Origin: JBBARC01 sp040400005 | Lineage (GTDB): Bacteria > Pseudomonadota > Alphaproteobacteria > Acetobacterales > Acetobacteraceae | Reading direction: 5' to 3' | DNA: 62,984 nucleotides | Assembly: GCA_040400005.1 (NCBI GenBank) | Contig: JBBARC010000015.1 | Span: 1-62,984 of the forward strand | Shown here: piece by piece, positions 34,809-44,589 of the stretch | Position numbering within the stretch: the stretch's first letter is position 1 | How the letters are laid out: each line of letters begins with the position of its first letter | Notes under the pieces: generated by a model | The model's database searches: none | Told to the model about the DNA's origin: nothing | What the model saw: the letters and a program-made list of their open reading frames with translations, nothing else | Translations under genes and position numbers: made by a program

Positions 34809-37174
34809 TCGCTGTTCTGGAAAGACTATTGTTCAACAATCGCCGCAAAGTGCTGGTGGTTTTTGCCGCTGTCACCGTGGTGCTGGGGTTTTACGCATCC
34901 CACCTGCGCCCAGATGCCGGCTTTGATAAGCTGCTGCCTACCGATAATCCCTATATCGCCACTTACAAGCGCACCCAGGCGGAATTCGGCGGCGGCAATA
35001 TTTTGCTCGTCGTGCTGGAAGCCAAGCAAGGCGACATCTTTACCGGTGAGTATTTCGACAAACTGAAAAAACTCACCGACGACGTCTTCTTTCTGCCCGG
35101 CGTCGATCGCACCCATGTCAGCAGCCTGTTCACCCCCGATACCCGCTTCGCCGAAGTGGTTGAAGGTGGCTTTGCCGGCGGCCCGGTCATCCCCAACACC
35201 TTCAAACCCGATGCCGCCGGCTTTGCCCAGGTGCAGAACAACATCCGTAAAGCCGGCATTGTCGGCCGCCTGGTCTCCAATAATTTCCACGCCGCCGTCA
35301 TTAGCGCGCGCTTAAACGACGTCGATCCGCGCTCGGGCGAAAAACTCGATTACTCCAAATTCGCCGACCAACTCGATCACGTTATTCGTGGTGCCAAATA
35401 CAACGATGATGCCACCCACATCCGCATCCAGGGCTTTGCCCAAGCGGTGGGCGATATCACCCATGGTGCACAAGCGATCGTCGTGTTCTTCGGCATCGCC
35501 CTGTCGGTTGCTGCCATCCTGCTGTTTCTGGTGTCGCGCTCGCTTTATCTTACCGGTGCGACCCTTGCCTGCTCGGTGATCGCCGTCACCTGGCAGCTCG
35601 GGATCGTCACCGCGCTGGGCTACGGCATCGATCCGATCTCGGTGCTCATCCCGTTCCTGATTTTGGCGATCGGCGTCAGCCACGGCGTGCAAATCGCCCT
35701 TTCCAACGTGCGCCTCATCGGCGAAGGCAAAACCGGCCTGCAAGCCGCCCGCATCAGCTTTGACCGCCTGTTAGAACCGGGTTTTGTCGCCCTTGCGTTG
35801 GCGGTGATCACCTTTGTTACCGTCACCACCATCAAAGTGCCGGTCATCCGCGAACTGGCCCTAACCGCTGCGATCGGCATCTCGGTGCTGGCAGTGACAA
35901 ACCTTCTGGTGCTGCCGGTGCTGGCCAGTTTCGCCAAAATCTCGCTGGCCAATGCTGAACGCGCCAAGCACAGCGCCGAGATGTTCGAAGGTCTGTGGCG
36001 CGCACTCGCGGTGCTGATTGCCCCGCGCTACGCCGTTCTCATCACCGGCGGCACGCTGATCGCGGCCCTCGGCGCCCTGTTCTTTTTGGGCGAACCCGTG
36101 GTCGGCGATCTGAACGTCGGCGTGCCAGAACTGCGCCCGGCCAGCCGCTACAATCTCGATGCCCAGTATTTCGAGCATAATTTCTCGATCGGCACCGACA
36201 TTCTACAGGTCATCGCCGAAGGCCCTGCCAATGCCTGCCTGGATCACGAACTGGTCAACCGTATCGACAATCTCGATTACCGCCTGCGCGGCGTGCCTGG
36301 CGTGCGCAGCACGCTGTTCATGGGCCATCTGCTGCGCACGGTGAATGTCGCGTGGAACGAGGGTAACCCGAAATTCAACTACCTGCCCTACGACAGCCGC
36401 GTGCTCGGCCGCAACAGCTCGGCGTTTGAGGAATCCTCGGGTCTCACCAACGCCGATTGCTCGACCATGCCGCTGATCATCTTCCTCACCGATCACAAAG
36501 CCGGCACTATCGAACATGTGCTCAAAACGGTCGAAGCGTTCGCCAAAACCGATAGCCCAGCCAACGGCAAACTGAAACTGTCTCTGGCCGGCGGTAATGC
36601 CGGCGTCATCGGCGCCACCAACGAAGTGGTGGCAGCCGCCCAGCTGCCTATGCTGGCTATGGTCTACGCCATGATCGTGGTGATCTGCCTTCTGGTGTTC
36701 CGCTCGGTGCGGGCCGCCCTGTGCATCGTGCTGCCGCTCACCGCGGTGAGCATTTTTGCAAACGCGGTGATGGCGCAGCTCGGCATTGGCCTAAAACTGG
36801 CAACCCTGCCGGTGCTGGCCTTGGGCGTTGGCATCGGCGTCGATTACGGCATCTACAAATTCTCCCGCCTGAGCCACTACATGCGGCGCCGCTACACGCT
36901 GAACGCCGCCTATGTGCAAACCCTGCGCGAAACCGGCAGTGCGGTGATTTTCACCGGCCTGTCGCTGTCCATCGGCGTTGCCAGCTGGGTGTTCTCGCCG
37001 CTGCAATTCCAGTCGGACATGGGCATGTTGCTGACCTTCATGTTTGTGATGAACATGCTGGGGGCAATTATCGTGCTACCGGCGATTATCGGGGTGATGG
37101 ACATGATCGTGCCGCAAAAACACCCCGAGGATGCGCCCGATATCACCGAGCCAGAACCGGAGCATGAGTTTTAG
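34805..37174 (+). CDS. RND/MMPL-superfamily transporter
   Basis: 789 residues with the RND layout: TM1, a large periplasmic domain (about 45-220), TM2-6, a second periplasmic domain (about 430-600), TM7-12. Typical motifs are SVLIPFLILAIGVSHGVQIAL in TM4-like position and LPVLALGVGIGVDYGIYKFSR in TM10-like position, with a conserved Asp. It matches the single-gene RND/MMPL exporters (Patched/HpnN-like) that move lipids or hydrophobic compounds using the proton gradient. Translationally coupled to the YCF48 gene; a C-terminal acidic tail (EPEPEHEF) ends it. Confidence 0.92.
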   Translation: MIAVLERLLFNNRRKVLVVFAAVTVVLGFYASHLRPDAGFDKLLPTDNPYIATYKRTQAEFGGGNILLVVLEAKQGDIFTGEYFDKLKKLTDDVFFLPGVDRTHVSSLFTPDTRFAEVVEGGFAGGPVIPNTFKPDAAGFAQVQNNIRKAGIVGRLVSNNFHAAVISARLNDVDPRSGEKLDYSKFADQLDHVIRGAKYNDDATHIRIQGFAQAVGDITHGAQAIVVFFGIALSVAAILLFLVSRSLYLTGATLACSVIAVTWQLGIVTALGYGIDPISVLIPFLILAIGVSHGVQIALSNVRLIGEGKTGLQAARISFDRLLEPGFVALALAVITFVTVTTIKVPVIRELALTAAIGISVLAVTNLLVLPVLASFAKISLANAERAKHSAEMFEGLWRALAVLIAPRYAVLITGGTLIAALGALFFLGEPVVGDLNVGVPELRPASRYNLDAQYFEHNFSIGTDILQVIAEGPANACLDHELVNRIDNLDYRLRGVPGVRSTLFMGHLLRTVNVAWNEGNPKFNYLPYDSRVLGRNSSAFEESSGLTNADCSTMPLIIFLTDHKAGTIEHVLKTVEAFAKTDSPANGKLKLSLAGGNAGVIGATNEVVAAAQLPMLAMVYAMIVVICLLVFRSVRAALCIVLPLTAVSIFANAVMAQLGIGLKLATLPVLALGVGIGVDYGIYKFSRLSHYMRRRYTLNAAYVQTLRETGSAVIFTGLSLSIGVASWVFSPLQFQSDMGMLLTFMFVMNMLGAIIVLPAIIGVMDMIVPQKHPEDAPDITEPEPEHEF

Positions 37175-37334
37175 GGGCAGCCACGCGGGCCGGCGGTGCG
37201 GATAGGCCGCGTGCCGGCCGGTTTACTAAGGCAATACCGCTCAATATCCCGTGGCGATACCGCCGGTCGCCGCCGATTGACGGGGCAGGGTATCGACGTT
37301 AAAAAATGACACATGTGATCGTGGATTGTTGCCT

Positions 37335-38165
37335 ATGGCGCTTGCAGATTTGTTCGCCGGCGATTTTGATCGCTACTTCAAAAGTGGTGAAGATCCCGCA
37401 TCGCGCTGGCTTTTTGTGCATATTCCCAAAACCGCAGGATCATCTATCACCAACGAGGTGCGCGCGGCGCTGCGGACATACAAAAATATCAACGCAAACC
37501 AGCCTGGCGAGGCCGACCGTTACAACGCAGTGCGTGATGAAAAAGTTGAGGGCCTGGTGGCTAATTTCGCGACCGCCCCGGTCCGGTTCGTATCCGGCCA
37601 TATCACCGGCGATCACGTCGAGCGCATCTGCAACGGTGTTGCTGGTATCAAAAGTTTCAGCATCCTGCGCCACCCGGTCGCGCGGGCACTATCGGATTAC
37701 CGCTATCAGCGTACACCGCTGCACGGGCGCCATGTGGAGTTTTGTGAGCAATTCAAAGATTTCCAGGCTTATATTGAAACAGGTTACCGGCCCAACCGCA
37801 TGGTCTGGCATTTGGTGCCATCACGCATCGCGCGGCGTGAAGATTGGCAGGAATGCTTCGATTACATTCTCGAACACTATGAATTTATTGGCACGCAGGA
37901 AGCTTATGGCCTCAGCTTTCGCAGCTTGATGCAACTATTGGGGCGGCCAAAGCGGCCGACTGAAAAGCGGCGCGTCACACCACGCGATGCCGAGGATAAC
38001 GGCGTACCGCCCGATCTTGAAAAAATAATCCGGGATCGTAATACCCTCGATCTGCCGGTATTCCGCGAAGTCGCCCGCCGGTTGCAACTCATACGACCCA
38101 GCCTAGTGGCGTATCTCGATCAAGCAGAGCGGCACAGCATAAGCTCGCCGCAGCAATCAGCATGA
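37335..38165 (+). CDS. Sulfotransferase family protein (copy 1)
   Basis: 276 residues. The PAPS 5'-phosphosulfate loop VHIPKTAGSS (about 28-37) and the 3'-phosphate-binding stretch LRHPVARALSDYRY are clear, placing it with Sulfotransfer_2-like enzymes. The ATG giving MALADLFAGDFDRYF was chosen because the paralogue near 40 kb starts with the equivalent MRLPLLFAEKFDEYF. It is a cytosolic enzyme without a membrane anchor. Acceptor unknown; neighbouring sulfotransferases and later sugar genes suggest a glycan. The 150 bp before it hold only GC-rich inverted repeats. Confidence 0.85.
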   Translation: MALADLFAGDFDRYFKSGEDPASRWLFVHIPKTAGSSITNEVRAALRTYKNINANQPGEADRYNAVRDEKVEGLVANFATAPVRFVSGHITGDHVERICNGVAGIKSFSILRHPVARALSDYRYQRTPLHGRHVEFCEQFKDFQAYIETGYRPNRMVWHLVPSRIARREDWQECFDYILEHYEFIGTQEAYGLSFRSLMQLLGRPKRPTEKRRVTPRDAEDNGVPPDLEKIIRDRNTLDLPVFREVARRLQLIRPSLVAYLDQAERHSISSPQQSA

Positions 38166-38377
38166 TTGGCCGCGCGATGGCGTGTTGCGGCGTGACTTTC
38201 GCCCCCCGGCATGTCCTGCCTGCGCAGAAGTTGGATGAAACAGGTCGCGACCGACCCTTCTCCTAAGCGCCCTACACGGCAGTTTGGCACCGAAAGAACA
38301 AGAGCAAGCAACTCATTCACAGCCGATAAGACACCGTAATAGCGAAGGTATTCATATATATGCGTGGCGAACCTAAG

Positions 38378-39586
38378 ATGAATGCACACCGCGGTGAGAG
38401 CATTGATGCGCACGAAACCATAGCCATCGCGCGACGCCTCCTGGGTGAAAGTCAACGCAACAAGGCATTGCCACTCAACGTATCGGACGTGACGATGGCA
38501 CGGGCATGCCTAGCTGCAGGCCTCGCCAGCGATGCCGTGGCCGTCCTGGCGGATCGGGTGACCGATGCACCGTTAAAGCCGCCAGCTCTTGAAAAGATCT
38601 ACCGTGCACTGCTCATCGACGCCGGAAAACTTACCGAGGCGGGAGACCGTTTATGGACAAGCCTGCCAAATGATCGGCGGCTGACGGCACTTACTCTCAA
38701 AGAGCTCCTTACGTTGGAAGCGCTTAATCTGCACAAGCCTGACGACAGCGCGTTACAGCGAGTTCTCGACGTGGCGATCGCTGGTCACCCCGCAGTTGTT
38801 GATACCGGGCATGGCGTTGTTTACATAAGTATACCGAAGGTTGCATGTACGGCACTTAAAGCAACTGTGATCATGAACAGCCCGCGAAGAATAGCTTATG
38901 AGGAAAGCGGAATTGGCGGTGACGGTGATATACATAAATTTTGTGGGGCGGAGGCGAAACGCAACAAGGAACTTGACGAGTCAGTGGTGCTTCCATCGGC
39001 ACGAACATTTCGGTTTGCGGTAATACGTGAACCAATGAAGCGCCTGGTCAGTGCATATCTTGGCAAGTTCGTGAAAGCGCATGGGGTTTCGTTGTCGCCT
39101 GGTGTTAATTATAATCGCAATATCGCTATCCGTTATGGGCAAGCGCACGCTGGCATCGATGCAGACCTGAACCGGTCGATTACGTTTGAGGAGTTCGTCA
39201 ACTTCCTCAAACTTGCCCCCAATGCACATCTAGATTCGCACTGGATGCCGCAATCGAGGATCATCGGGAAAGACCTAAGCGTTTACGATCATGTGGGAAA
39301 AATGGAATTCCTAGATAAAACCTGGGATGTTCTTGCTCAGAGGTTTTCCTATCGTCCTGAAACCGACATGTCCCGCCATTTGCGTGGCGACACGAAGCAC
39401 GCACTCACATATAATCGCCAATCAACCATCGAAACGCCGCAACGTCTCACCCCCGCAGTCTTGCGTGCAGCCGCACGATCCGGCGGCTTTCCCCCGCCGG
39501 AGGCATTTCTGACACCCAGTATTCGGGATATACTTGCCGAGCGTTATGCCGATGATATCCGGATCTATAACACATTGGACGTTTAA
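38378..39586 (+). CDS. Sulfotransferase family protein with N-terminal helical extension
   Basis: 402 residues. Residues about 1-135 are helical (TPR-like; MARACLAAGLASDAVAVL, KIYRALLIDAGKLTEA). The sulfotransferase domain has the 5'-loop YISIPKVACTALK and the 3'-phosphate stretch FAVIREPMKRLVSAYLGKF, then DSHWMPQ, which resembles HNK-1/chondroitin-type Sulfotransfer_2 enzymes. Codon use and base composition are clearly less GC-rich than in the surrounding genes (runs such as AATTATAATCGCAATATCGC), a sign of acquisition. An ATG six codons upstream is possible. About 190 bp before it have no gene. Confidence 0.85.
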   Translation: MNAHRGESIDAHETIAIARRLLGESQRNKALPLNVSDVTMARACLAAGLASDAVAVLADRVTDAPLKPPALEKIYRALLIDAGKLTEAGDRLWTSLPNDRRLTALTLKELLTLEALNLHKPDDSALQRVLDVAIAGHPAVVDTGHGVVYISIPKVACTALKATVIMNSPRRIAYEESGIGGDGDIHKFCGAEAKRNKELDESVVLPSARTFRFAVIREPMKRLVSAYLGKFVKAHGVSLSPGVNYNRNIAIRYGQAHAGIDADLNRSITFEEFVNFLKLAPNAHLDSHWMPQSRIIGKDLSVYDHVGKMEFLDKTWDVLAQRFSYRPETDMSRHLRGDTKHALTYNRQSTIETPQRLTPAVLRAAARSGGFPPPEAFLTPSIRDILAERYADDIRIYNTLDV

Positions 39587-39873
39587 TATCCCCATCGACC
39601 GTGCCCAAAATATGCAAGACCGCCACGCACGCTGGGCTGCTCAAGGCTTAATATCTGTCTATAACGTAGACTGCGGTGCGCTCTCCCCCTCGACCGGCAA
39701 GTTACTACGTGCCCGCATGGTCAACGCGTAACTGAGCTGTCTGGTGACCGGTGGTCAGTTGGTCTGGCGGTCATTGGCGCAACTCTGAGATCGCTCACGG
39801 CCACTAGATATAGCTAGCCTTTGCGGTCACAAGCGCCGCCCGCATCAGCCTGTGCACTAGAACGCGACAGATA
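39587..39873. other. Intergenic region between convergent sulfotransferase genes
   Basis: About 290 bp of mixed composition with no convincing reading frame, repeat or terminator. Nothing further seen. Confidence 0.5.
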
Positions 39874-40665
39874 TTAACCAGAATTCGTCAGGTAGGCAGA
39901 AAGTTTGCTCTGAATAGTGTTGAAGTTTGCCTGGAATTCACTAAATATTGCCATATCGATAGCACTGCGTTCTTCTATTTCGGCCAATAGATCAGCAGCC
40001 TCTGGTTCCGTCGCTTTGGTGTTCACCCGCCGCACTTCGGTTTGCTGTGATTGCTTGCCAACAAGTTTTGTGACGGCCTGAAAGGATAGATCGTAATTTT
40101 CCTGAAGGCCAACGAAATCAAAGTTCGCTAAAATATAGTCATAACATTCTTTACAGCTCCCACCGCGCAAAATTTTTCTGGGAACCAACATTGATGTCAT
40201 CAAATTCGGGCGGAACCTTTTCTCCACAAAAACTCGCAGTGTGGGGTACCGATCACAGAACTCAACGCTGTTTTTGTTCATCGTGCTTCGCATATAATGA
40301 TAGCCGGAAATTTGGCGTGCAACTGGGTGACGCAACACCGTTATATAACGGAGAGCTGGCTCATGTTTGCGAATCTTTTCCGCATGGTCTACCGAAACAT
40401 GACCGTGTGCAAGTTTAAAACGGCGGTTGCGATGAACTTTTAAAAAGTCCTGCATTGCCAGGCTCCATCGATCTACCCCAGGCTGGTATGTGTCATTCTT
40501 ATCGAGAATGATATTCCGATTCGGCTTCAAAATCGAGTGTAGTTCGGCTGCCAGCGAACTGCCGGCAGTCTTGGGTACATGCACCATGAACCACAGTACG
40601 TCTTGTGGCGTATCAAAGGAAAAATACTCATCAAATTTTTCAGCGAACAGAAGCGGTAATCTCAT
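39874..40665 (-). CDS. Sulfotransferase family protein (copy 2, paralogue of copy 1)
   Basis: 263 residues from the ATG at MRLPLLFAEKFDEYF. Motifs VHVPKTAGSS and VLRHPVARQISGYHY, and shared blocks (VEFCDRY, ECYDYILANFDFVGLQENYDLSF) line up with the gene at 37.3 kb, so the two are paralogues or came from the same family separately. Its codon use is AT-richer than any neighbour (for example AAAATATAGTCATAACATTC on the plus strand), suggesting horizontal transfer. Transcribed towards the other two sulfotransferases; the start region runs up to the AsmA gene on the same strand. Confidence 0.85.
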   Translation of the reverse strand: MRLPLLFAEKFDEYFSFDTPQDVLWFMVHVPKTAGSSLAAELHSILKPNRNIILDKNDTYQPGVDRWSLAMQDFLKVHRNRRFKLAHGHVSVDHAEKIRKHEPALRYITVLRHPVARQISGYHYMRSTMNKNSVEFCDRYPTLRVFVEKRFRPNLMTSMLVPRKILRGGSCKECYDYILANFDFVGLQENYDLSFQAVTKLVGKQSQQTEVRRVNTKATEPEAADLLAEIEERSAIDMAIFSEFQANFNTIQSKLSAYLTNSG

Positions 40666-40709
40666 TGTCCAGGCCTTCCAGGATTGTTCTTTATTATCCA
40701 CACCACCAA

Positions 40710-43673
40710 TCACCGCGCGCGCCGGCTTCCCGTCGCACCGGCCACCCGCCGCACCACCACCCGCCGCTCAGGCATCCGTGCCCCCCCGCTTAACGTCACC
40801 GCCATCGCTGCACCCTCGCCACGCACCATCGGCAAAATACTCAGCGCCACCGTCTCGCCGTGCAAATCAACGTCACCGGTAATACCGAGGCTTGCGCCTT
40901 GCGGCAACAAAGCTGCATGCGGCGCTACCACCTCTCCCCCCCCCATCTGCACCTGCCCACCAACCAAAGCCGCCACCCCATGCGCCACCTGCCCATCGAT
41001 CGCCCCACTCACCCCGGCGGTTTGCCCGCTGGTCAACGCCGCCGTCAACGCCCGCCGGTTCTTGCGCGAAGCATTTGCCAGCAACGGCCCCAACCGCGCC
41101 AAATCCATGCCCACCAGCGTCGCCCCACTAAACCCCGCATGCACATCACCCGACACACTCGCCACCATCTGCCCCGCGTTCGTCCCGCTCGCCGCCAGGT
41201 CAACCACGCAATCACCGCGCCCACCGCCAATATCCAGCGGCCAGCCGGTCAGCCTGGCAGGTAAATTCGCCCCAATCAGGCCAAACCGCACAACTAGCCG
41301 GGCGGGGCTGGCAAAATCAGCCGCCGCCTCGCCCGCCAAAGTACCGCCAGCCATGTTGGCCTGCACATCGGTCAATGCCAGCACCCCGCCGCTCAGCGTG
41401 GCTTGGCCCCGCACAGCGCGCGCCACCAAGCGCCGATCCACCGTCACCTGCTCCGCCGCAATCGCGAGGTGCCCCGCACCCGGCCACCCTCTGCCCAGCC
41501 GCAACCCGGCCTCCAGCCCCGGCAACGCCAAAACGCCGGCATGCAGATGCCCCTCGATAACAGCGCCACCCGCGGCATCCCCGGTTACGGTAAAATCGCC
41601 CCCAGCGATCAGGCTCGCCGCCGTTACATCCGCATCGGTCACCCGCAGCGGCAGCCCCGCCCCGCCGGTTACCTGCGCCCGCGCCGCAAACGATCCCGCG
41701 CCCAGCCAGTCCTCCGACCCAGCCACCCCCAAAGCCGCCAGTAAGCGCGGCGCCCCAGGGTGGCGCGCGGTCAGCGTCGCACTCACAGCACCTGTGGTGG
41801 TGTTAACACGGCCCTCCGCCTCCGCCCGCAAATCACCCAAATCGGTGCGCGCCTGCACCGCCAGCGCGTCAGCCACCCCCTCTGCGGTCGCAACAAAGCT
41901 TGCCGATCCTTGCCACAGCCCAGGCGCCACGCGCCAAACCGCCGGCAACAAACCTGCCAATTTGCTGCCATCTGCACCACCCGCCTCAAGCCGCGCGCCA
42001 TGTACCGCGCCATCAGCGCCAACCGTGCCGTGCCCGCTCACCACCAGGCCAGCAACCTCGCCGGCAAGTTTATCAATGCTTACCCCGGCCTCGCGGCTGC
42101 GCACATCAAGGGCCAACCGGCCCAAAACCTTGCCGCCAACCGTCAATTCCGGCGAGCCCAGGTGAAAATCACCGTCCACCGCCGCAAGCCCGCCCACGCC
42201 GCGCAAGCCTGCCTGCCGCAACGCCGCCGTCAGCACCGTCAGATCAACCCGCGAGATGGTCAGCCCCAGCCCAACCCCTGCGCGCCCGCCAGGTTGCACG
42301 CCAAACCCCACGCCAAACCCGCCATCAACCCGCGTCGGCCCCACCGTGCCGGTAAGGTTCGCCACACTCACGTCGCCGCGCGCCAGGCTCAGCGTGCCGC
42401 GCAGGTCCGCCGATGTTGGCAACTGTGCCAGCCCTGCCGGCAGGCGCACCGGCAATAAATGCGCCAAAAACCCCCCATCCTGGCCAAAATCTGCGGTTTT
42501 TAGGGTCACCGCGCCGCGCAACCGGCGCCGCCCATCGCCATCCGCGGCAACAATTGCGTCCACCGCAACCACCCCGCCGCCCGGCAGGGTGGCCGTCATG
42601 CGCACCGGCCCGCGCCCGCCGCTTAGTGTCAGCGACACATCAACATCGCGCGCAACCCCGCCTGCCAGCACCGCGCGGCCCAGCTTTGCCGCCAGATGCC
42701 CATCGCCCATGGCAGCCACCCCACCGGCCAGCACATCGCGCCACGCCTGCAGATTTACCCGCGCGGCGGTGATGCTCAGATCCAGCGCCGGCGGCACCGC
42801 GCCAATCCGCACATCCGCCGTCAGCGCATCATGCCCAGCGCTGATCGCCAAAGCCGTTGCCGCGATCTGATCCGGCGTTGCGCTAAACGGCCCGGTCACC
42901 CGCCAAGCGGCGTGCGGCGCCGCCGCCCCAAGCAACAAGGCCGCGTCGCCACCGGCAGCGCTAAGGGTGCCGCGCACCGTGCCATCGCCGGCAATGTGTC
43001 CCTGCACGCTGGCCGTGGTTGCGTGCGCAGCGGTGCCCCCGCCATCCACCGCAATTGTAAATGGCGCCACCCCATCAGCGCCGGGATGGCCGAGCTCGGC
43101 GGTCAAAATCCACGGCCGATCCAGAAAATTCGCCGTGCCCTGCGCGCGCAAAGCGCCGCTCTCGGCATCCACCGTCACCGCGCCGTTCATCCCGGCCAGC
43201 CGCACATGCCCCAATATCAGCGTGCCGCCCTCAACCCGTGCCGCAAACCCGCGCGGCAACAACGGCCGCAACCCAGCCGGTGCGCCGCCCGCTACCCGCC
43301 ACGGCAAGGTCAGCGCGGGCGCCCCCAGCACCAGGTTTTGCGGCACAATGCGCCCGCCCAACAGCGCCCCCAGCGCCACTTCCAGCCGTAAACTGCCCAA
43401 TTTGGCCGAAACGCCGTCGCCCTCATCGGCAATGGTCACATCACGCGCGGTAATCACCGCATGCGGCAGCAGCGCCAGATGCACATCGCCGGCAATGCGC
43501 ACCGGCCGGCCCAGTTCAACCCCTGCCACCGCTTCAATCAACGCGCGGTAGCGCGACCAATCCAGCACCTGCGGCAAAACCCAGGCGGCCAGCAGCACCA
43601 GCGCCACCAAGGCTGCAAACCCAGTAAGTATGGGGCGGATCACCCGCATGGGGGCAGCCAATGCCGCGGGCAA
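40710..43673 (-). CDS. AsmA-family protein
   Basis: 987 residues. One N-terminal transmembrane helix (about 12-32, ILTGFAALVALVLLAAWVLP) precedes a long, beta-rich repeat body typical of AsmA/VPS13-like bridge proteins: an N-terminal AsmA domain with SRYRALIEAVAGVELGRPVRIAGDVHLALLPHA, and the C-terminal AsmA domain (about 800-930) with GDCVVDLAASGTNAGQMVASVSGDV. Such proteins are implicated in phospholipid movement to the outer membrane. Start could also be the ATG eight codons further in. It is very GC-rich, contrasting with the adjoining sulfotransferase. Confidence 0.88.
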   Translation of the reverse strand: MPAALAAPMRVIRPILTGFAALVALVLLAAWVLPQVLDWSRYRALIEAVAGVELGRPVRIAGDVHLALLPHAVITARDVTIADEGDGVSAKLGSLRLEVALGALLGGRIVPQNLVLGAPALTLPWRVAGGAPAGLRPLLPRGFAARVEGGTLILGHVRLAGMNGAVTVDAESGALRAQGTANFLDRPWILTAELGHPGADGVAPFTIAVDGGGTAAHATTASVQGHIAGDGTVRGTLSAAGGDAALLLGAAAPHAAWRVTGPFSATPDQIAATALAISAGHDALTADVRIGAVPPALDLSITAARVNLQAWRDVLAGGVAAMGDGHLAAKLGRAVLAGGVARDVDVSLTLSGGRGPVRMTATLPGGGVVAVDAIVAADGDGRRRLRGAVTLKTADFGQDGGFLAHLLPVRLPAGLAQLPTSADLRGTLSLARGDVSVANLTGTVGPTRVDGGFGVGFGVQPGGRAGVGLGLTISRVDLTVLTAALRQAGLRGVGGLAAVDGDFHLGSPELTVGGKVLGRLALDVRSREAGVSIDKLAGEVAGLVVSGHGTVGADGAVHGARLEAGGADGSKLAGLLPAVWRVAPGLWQGSASFVATAEGVADALAVQARTDLGDLRAEAEGRVNTTTGAVSATLTARHPGAPRLLAALGVAGSEDWLGAGSFAARAQVTGGAGLPLRVTDADVTAASLIAGGDFTVTGDAAGGAVIEGHLHAGVLALPGLEAGLRLGRGWPGAGHLAIAAEQVTVDRRLVARAVRGQATLSGGVLALTDVQANMAGGTLAGEAAADFASPARLVVRFGLIGANLPARLTGWPLDIGGGRGDCVVDLAASGTNAGQMVASVSGDVHAGFSGATLVGMDLARLGPLLANASRKNRRALTAALTSGQTAGVSGAIDGQVAHGVAALVGGQVQMGGGEVVAPHAALLPQGASLGITGDVDLHGETVALSILPMVRGEGAAMAVTLSGGARMPERRVVVRRVAGATGSRRAR

Positions 43674-43801
43674 AACAGCGGGGATGAAATTGAGGGGCAG
43701 GGCGGATACATTCTACACCAGACCAAGCCTTAGCGTTCTATTGCCGTCAACGTGCCTATGCTACTCACTGTGCCGGGCGTGTCACATAAAGGCCTCCAAA
43801 A

Positions 43802-44587
43802 TTGAGTTATCTGGGTAAAGTGCTGGGCGGTGTCGCCGGTTTTGTTTTTGGCGGCGGCCCGTTAGGGGCGGTCATGGGCGCCGCTTTCGGCCATGCCGCC
43901 GATAGCGGCGCGCTCGGCCGCCTGTCGCTGGCTGATGCGCTTAACCGCGCCCCCCTCATGGGCCCGATGCGCCTCGCCGCCATGCTCGGCCAAAAGGAAC
44001 AGGTCTTTTCGCTCGCAGTCATTGCGCTCGCCGCCAAACTCGCCCGCGTCGATGGCCCGGTTAACCGCCTGGAAATCGATGCATTCAAACGCCTGTTCCG
44101 CGTGCCGCCAGAAGCCGCCCGCGATGTCGGCCGCTTATTCGACCAAGCCCGCGATACCCCAGCAGATTTCGCCCCCTACGCCCGTCAACTGGCCGAAAGT
44201 TTTGCCGATCACGCTGGCGTGCGCGAAGATGTGCTGGCAGCGTTATTTACCATCGCCCGCGCCGACGGGCCGGTAAACGCCACCGAGCTCGACATGCTCG
44301 CCCGCATCGGCCAAGTGTTAGGCGTCAGTAGTGCCGGCTGGACCCGCGCCAAATCCGGCGCCGCCCGCGGCGATTCTAACGATGAAGACCCCTACGCTGT
44401 GCTCGGTGTCGCCCGCGCCACCCCTGATGCCGCTATCCGCACCGCCTGGAAAAATTTGATGCGCGAAAACCACCCCGATAGCCTGGCCAGCCGCGGCGTG
44501 CCGCAGGAATTCATCGACAGCGCGCACGCCAAAGTCGCCCGCATCAACGCCGCCTGGGACCGTGTTAAGCGCGAACGGGGTCTTTAA
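43802..44587 (+). CDS. TerB-like / DnaJ-domain protein (DjlA-like)
   Basis: 261 residues. A glycine-rich hydrophobic N-terminus (LGKVLGGVAGFVFGGGPLGAVMGAAFGHAAD) is followed by a TerB-like helical domain (about 60-170, FSLAVIALAAKLARVDGPVNRLEIDAF) and a C-terminal J domain with DPYAVLGVARATPD and the HPD motif in RENHPDSL. This is the DjlA architecture, a DnaK co-chaperone at the inner membrane. The start is a TTG, chosen because the conserved N-terminus begins there; no good ribosome site is visible. Followed two bases later by the amidase gene. Confidence 0.88.
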   Translation: MSYLGKVLGGVAGFVFGGGPLGAVMGAAFGHAADSGALGRLSLADALNRAPLMGPMRLAAMLGQKEQVFSLAVIALAAKLARVDGPVNRLEIDAFKRLFRVPPEAARDVGRLFDQARDTPADFAPYARQLAESFADHAGVREDVLAALFTIARADGPVNATELDMLARIGQVLGVSSAGWTRAKSGAARGDSNDEDPYAVLGVARATPDAAIRTAWKNLMRENHPDSLASRGVPQEFIDSAHAKVARINAAWDRVKRERGL

Positions 44588-44589
44588 TC

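Noticed and set aside
37175..37334. Independent gene or RNA between the RND and sulfotransferase genes
   Set aside because: Only GC-rich inverted repeats of the GGCCGGC type were seen; no reading frame or known RNA motif.
40684..42165. 493-codon plus-strand frame opposite the AsmA gene
   Set aside because: Its composition is a monotonous Ala/Pro/Ser mixture with no motif, while the minus strand has a clear AsmA protein with a membrane helix.
43630..43818. Small plus-strand frame before the DjlA-like gene
   Set aside because: It overlaps the AsmA start and has no ribosome site or recognisable sequence.
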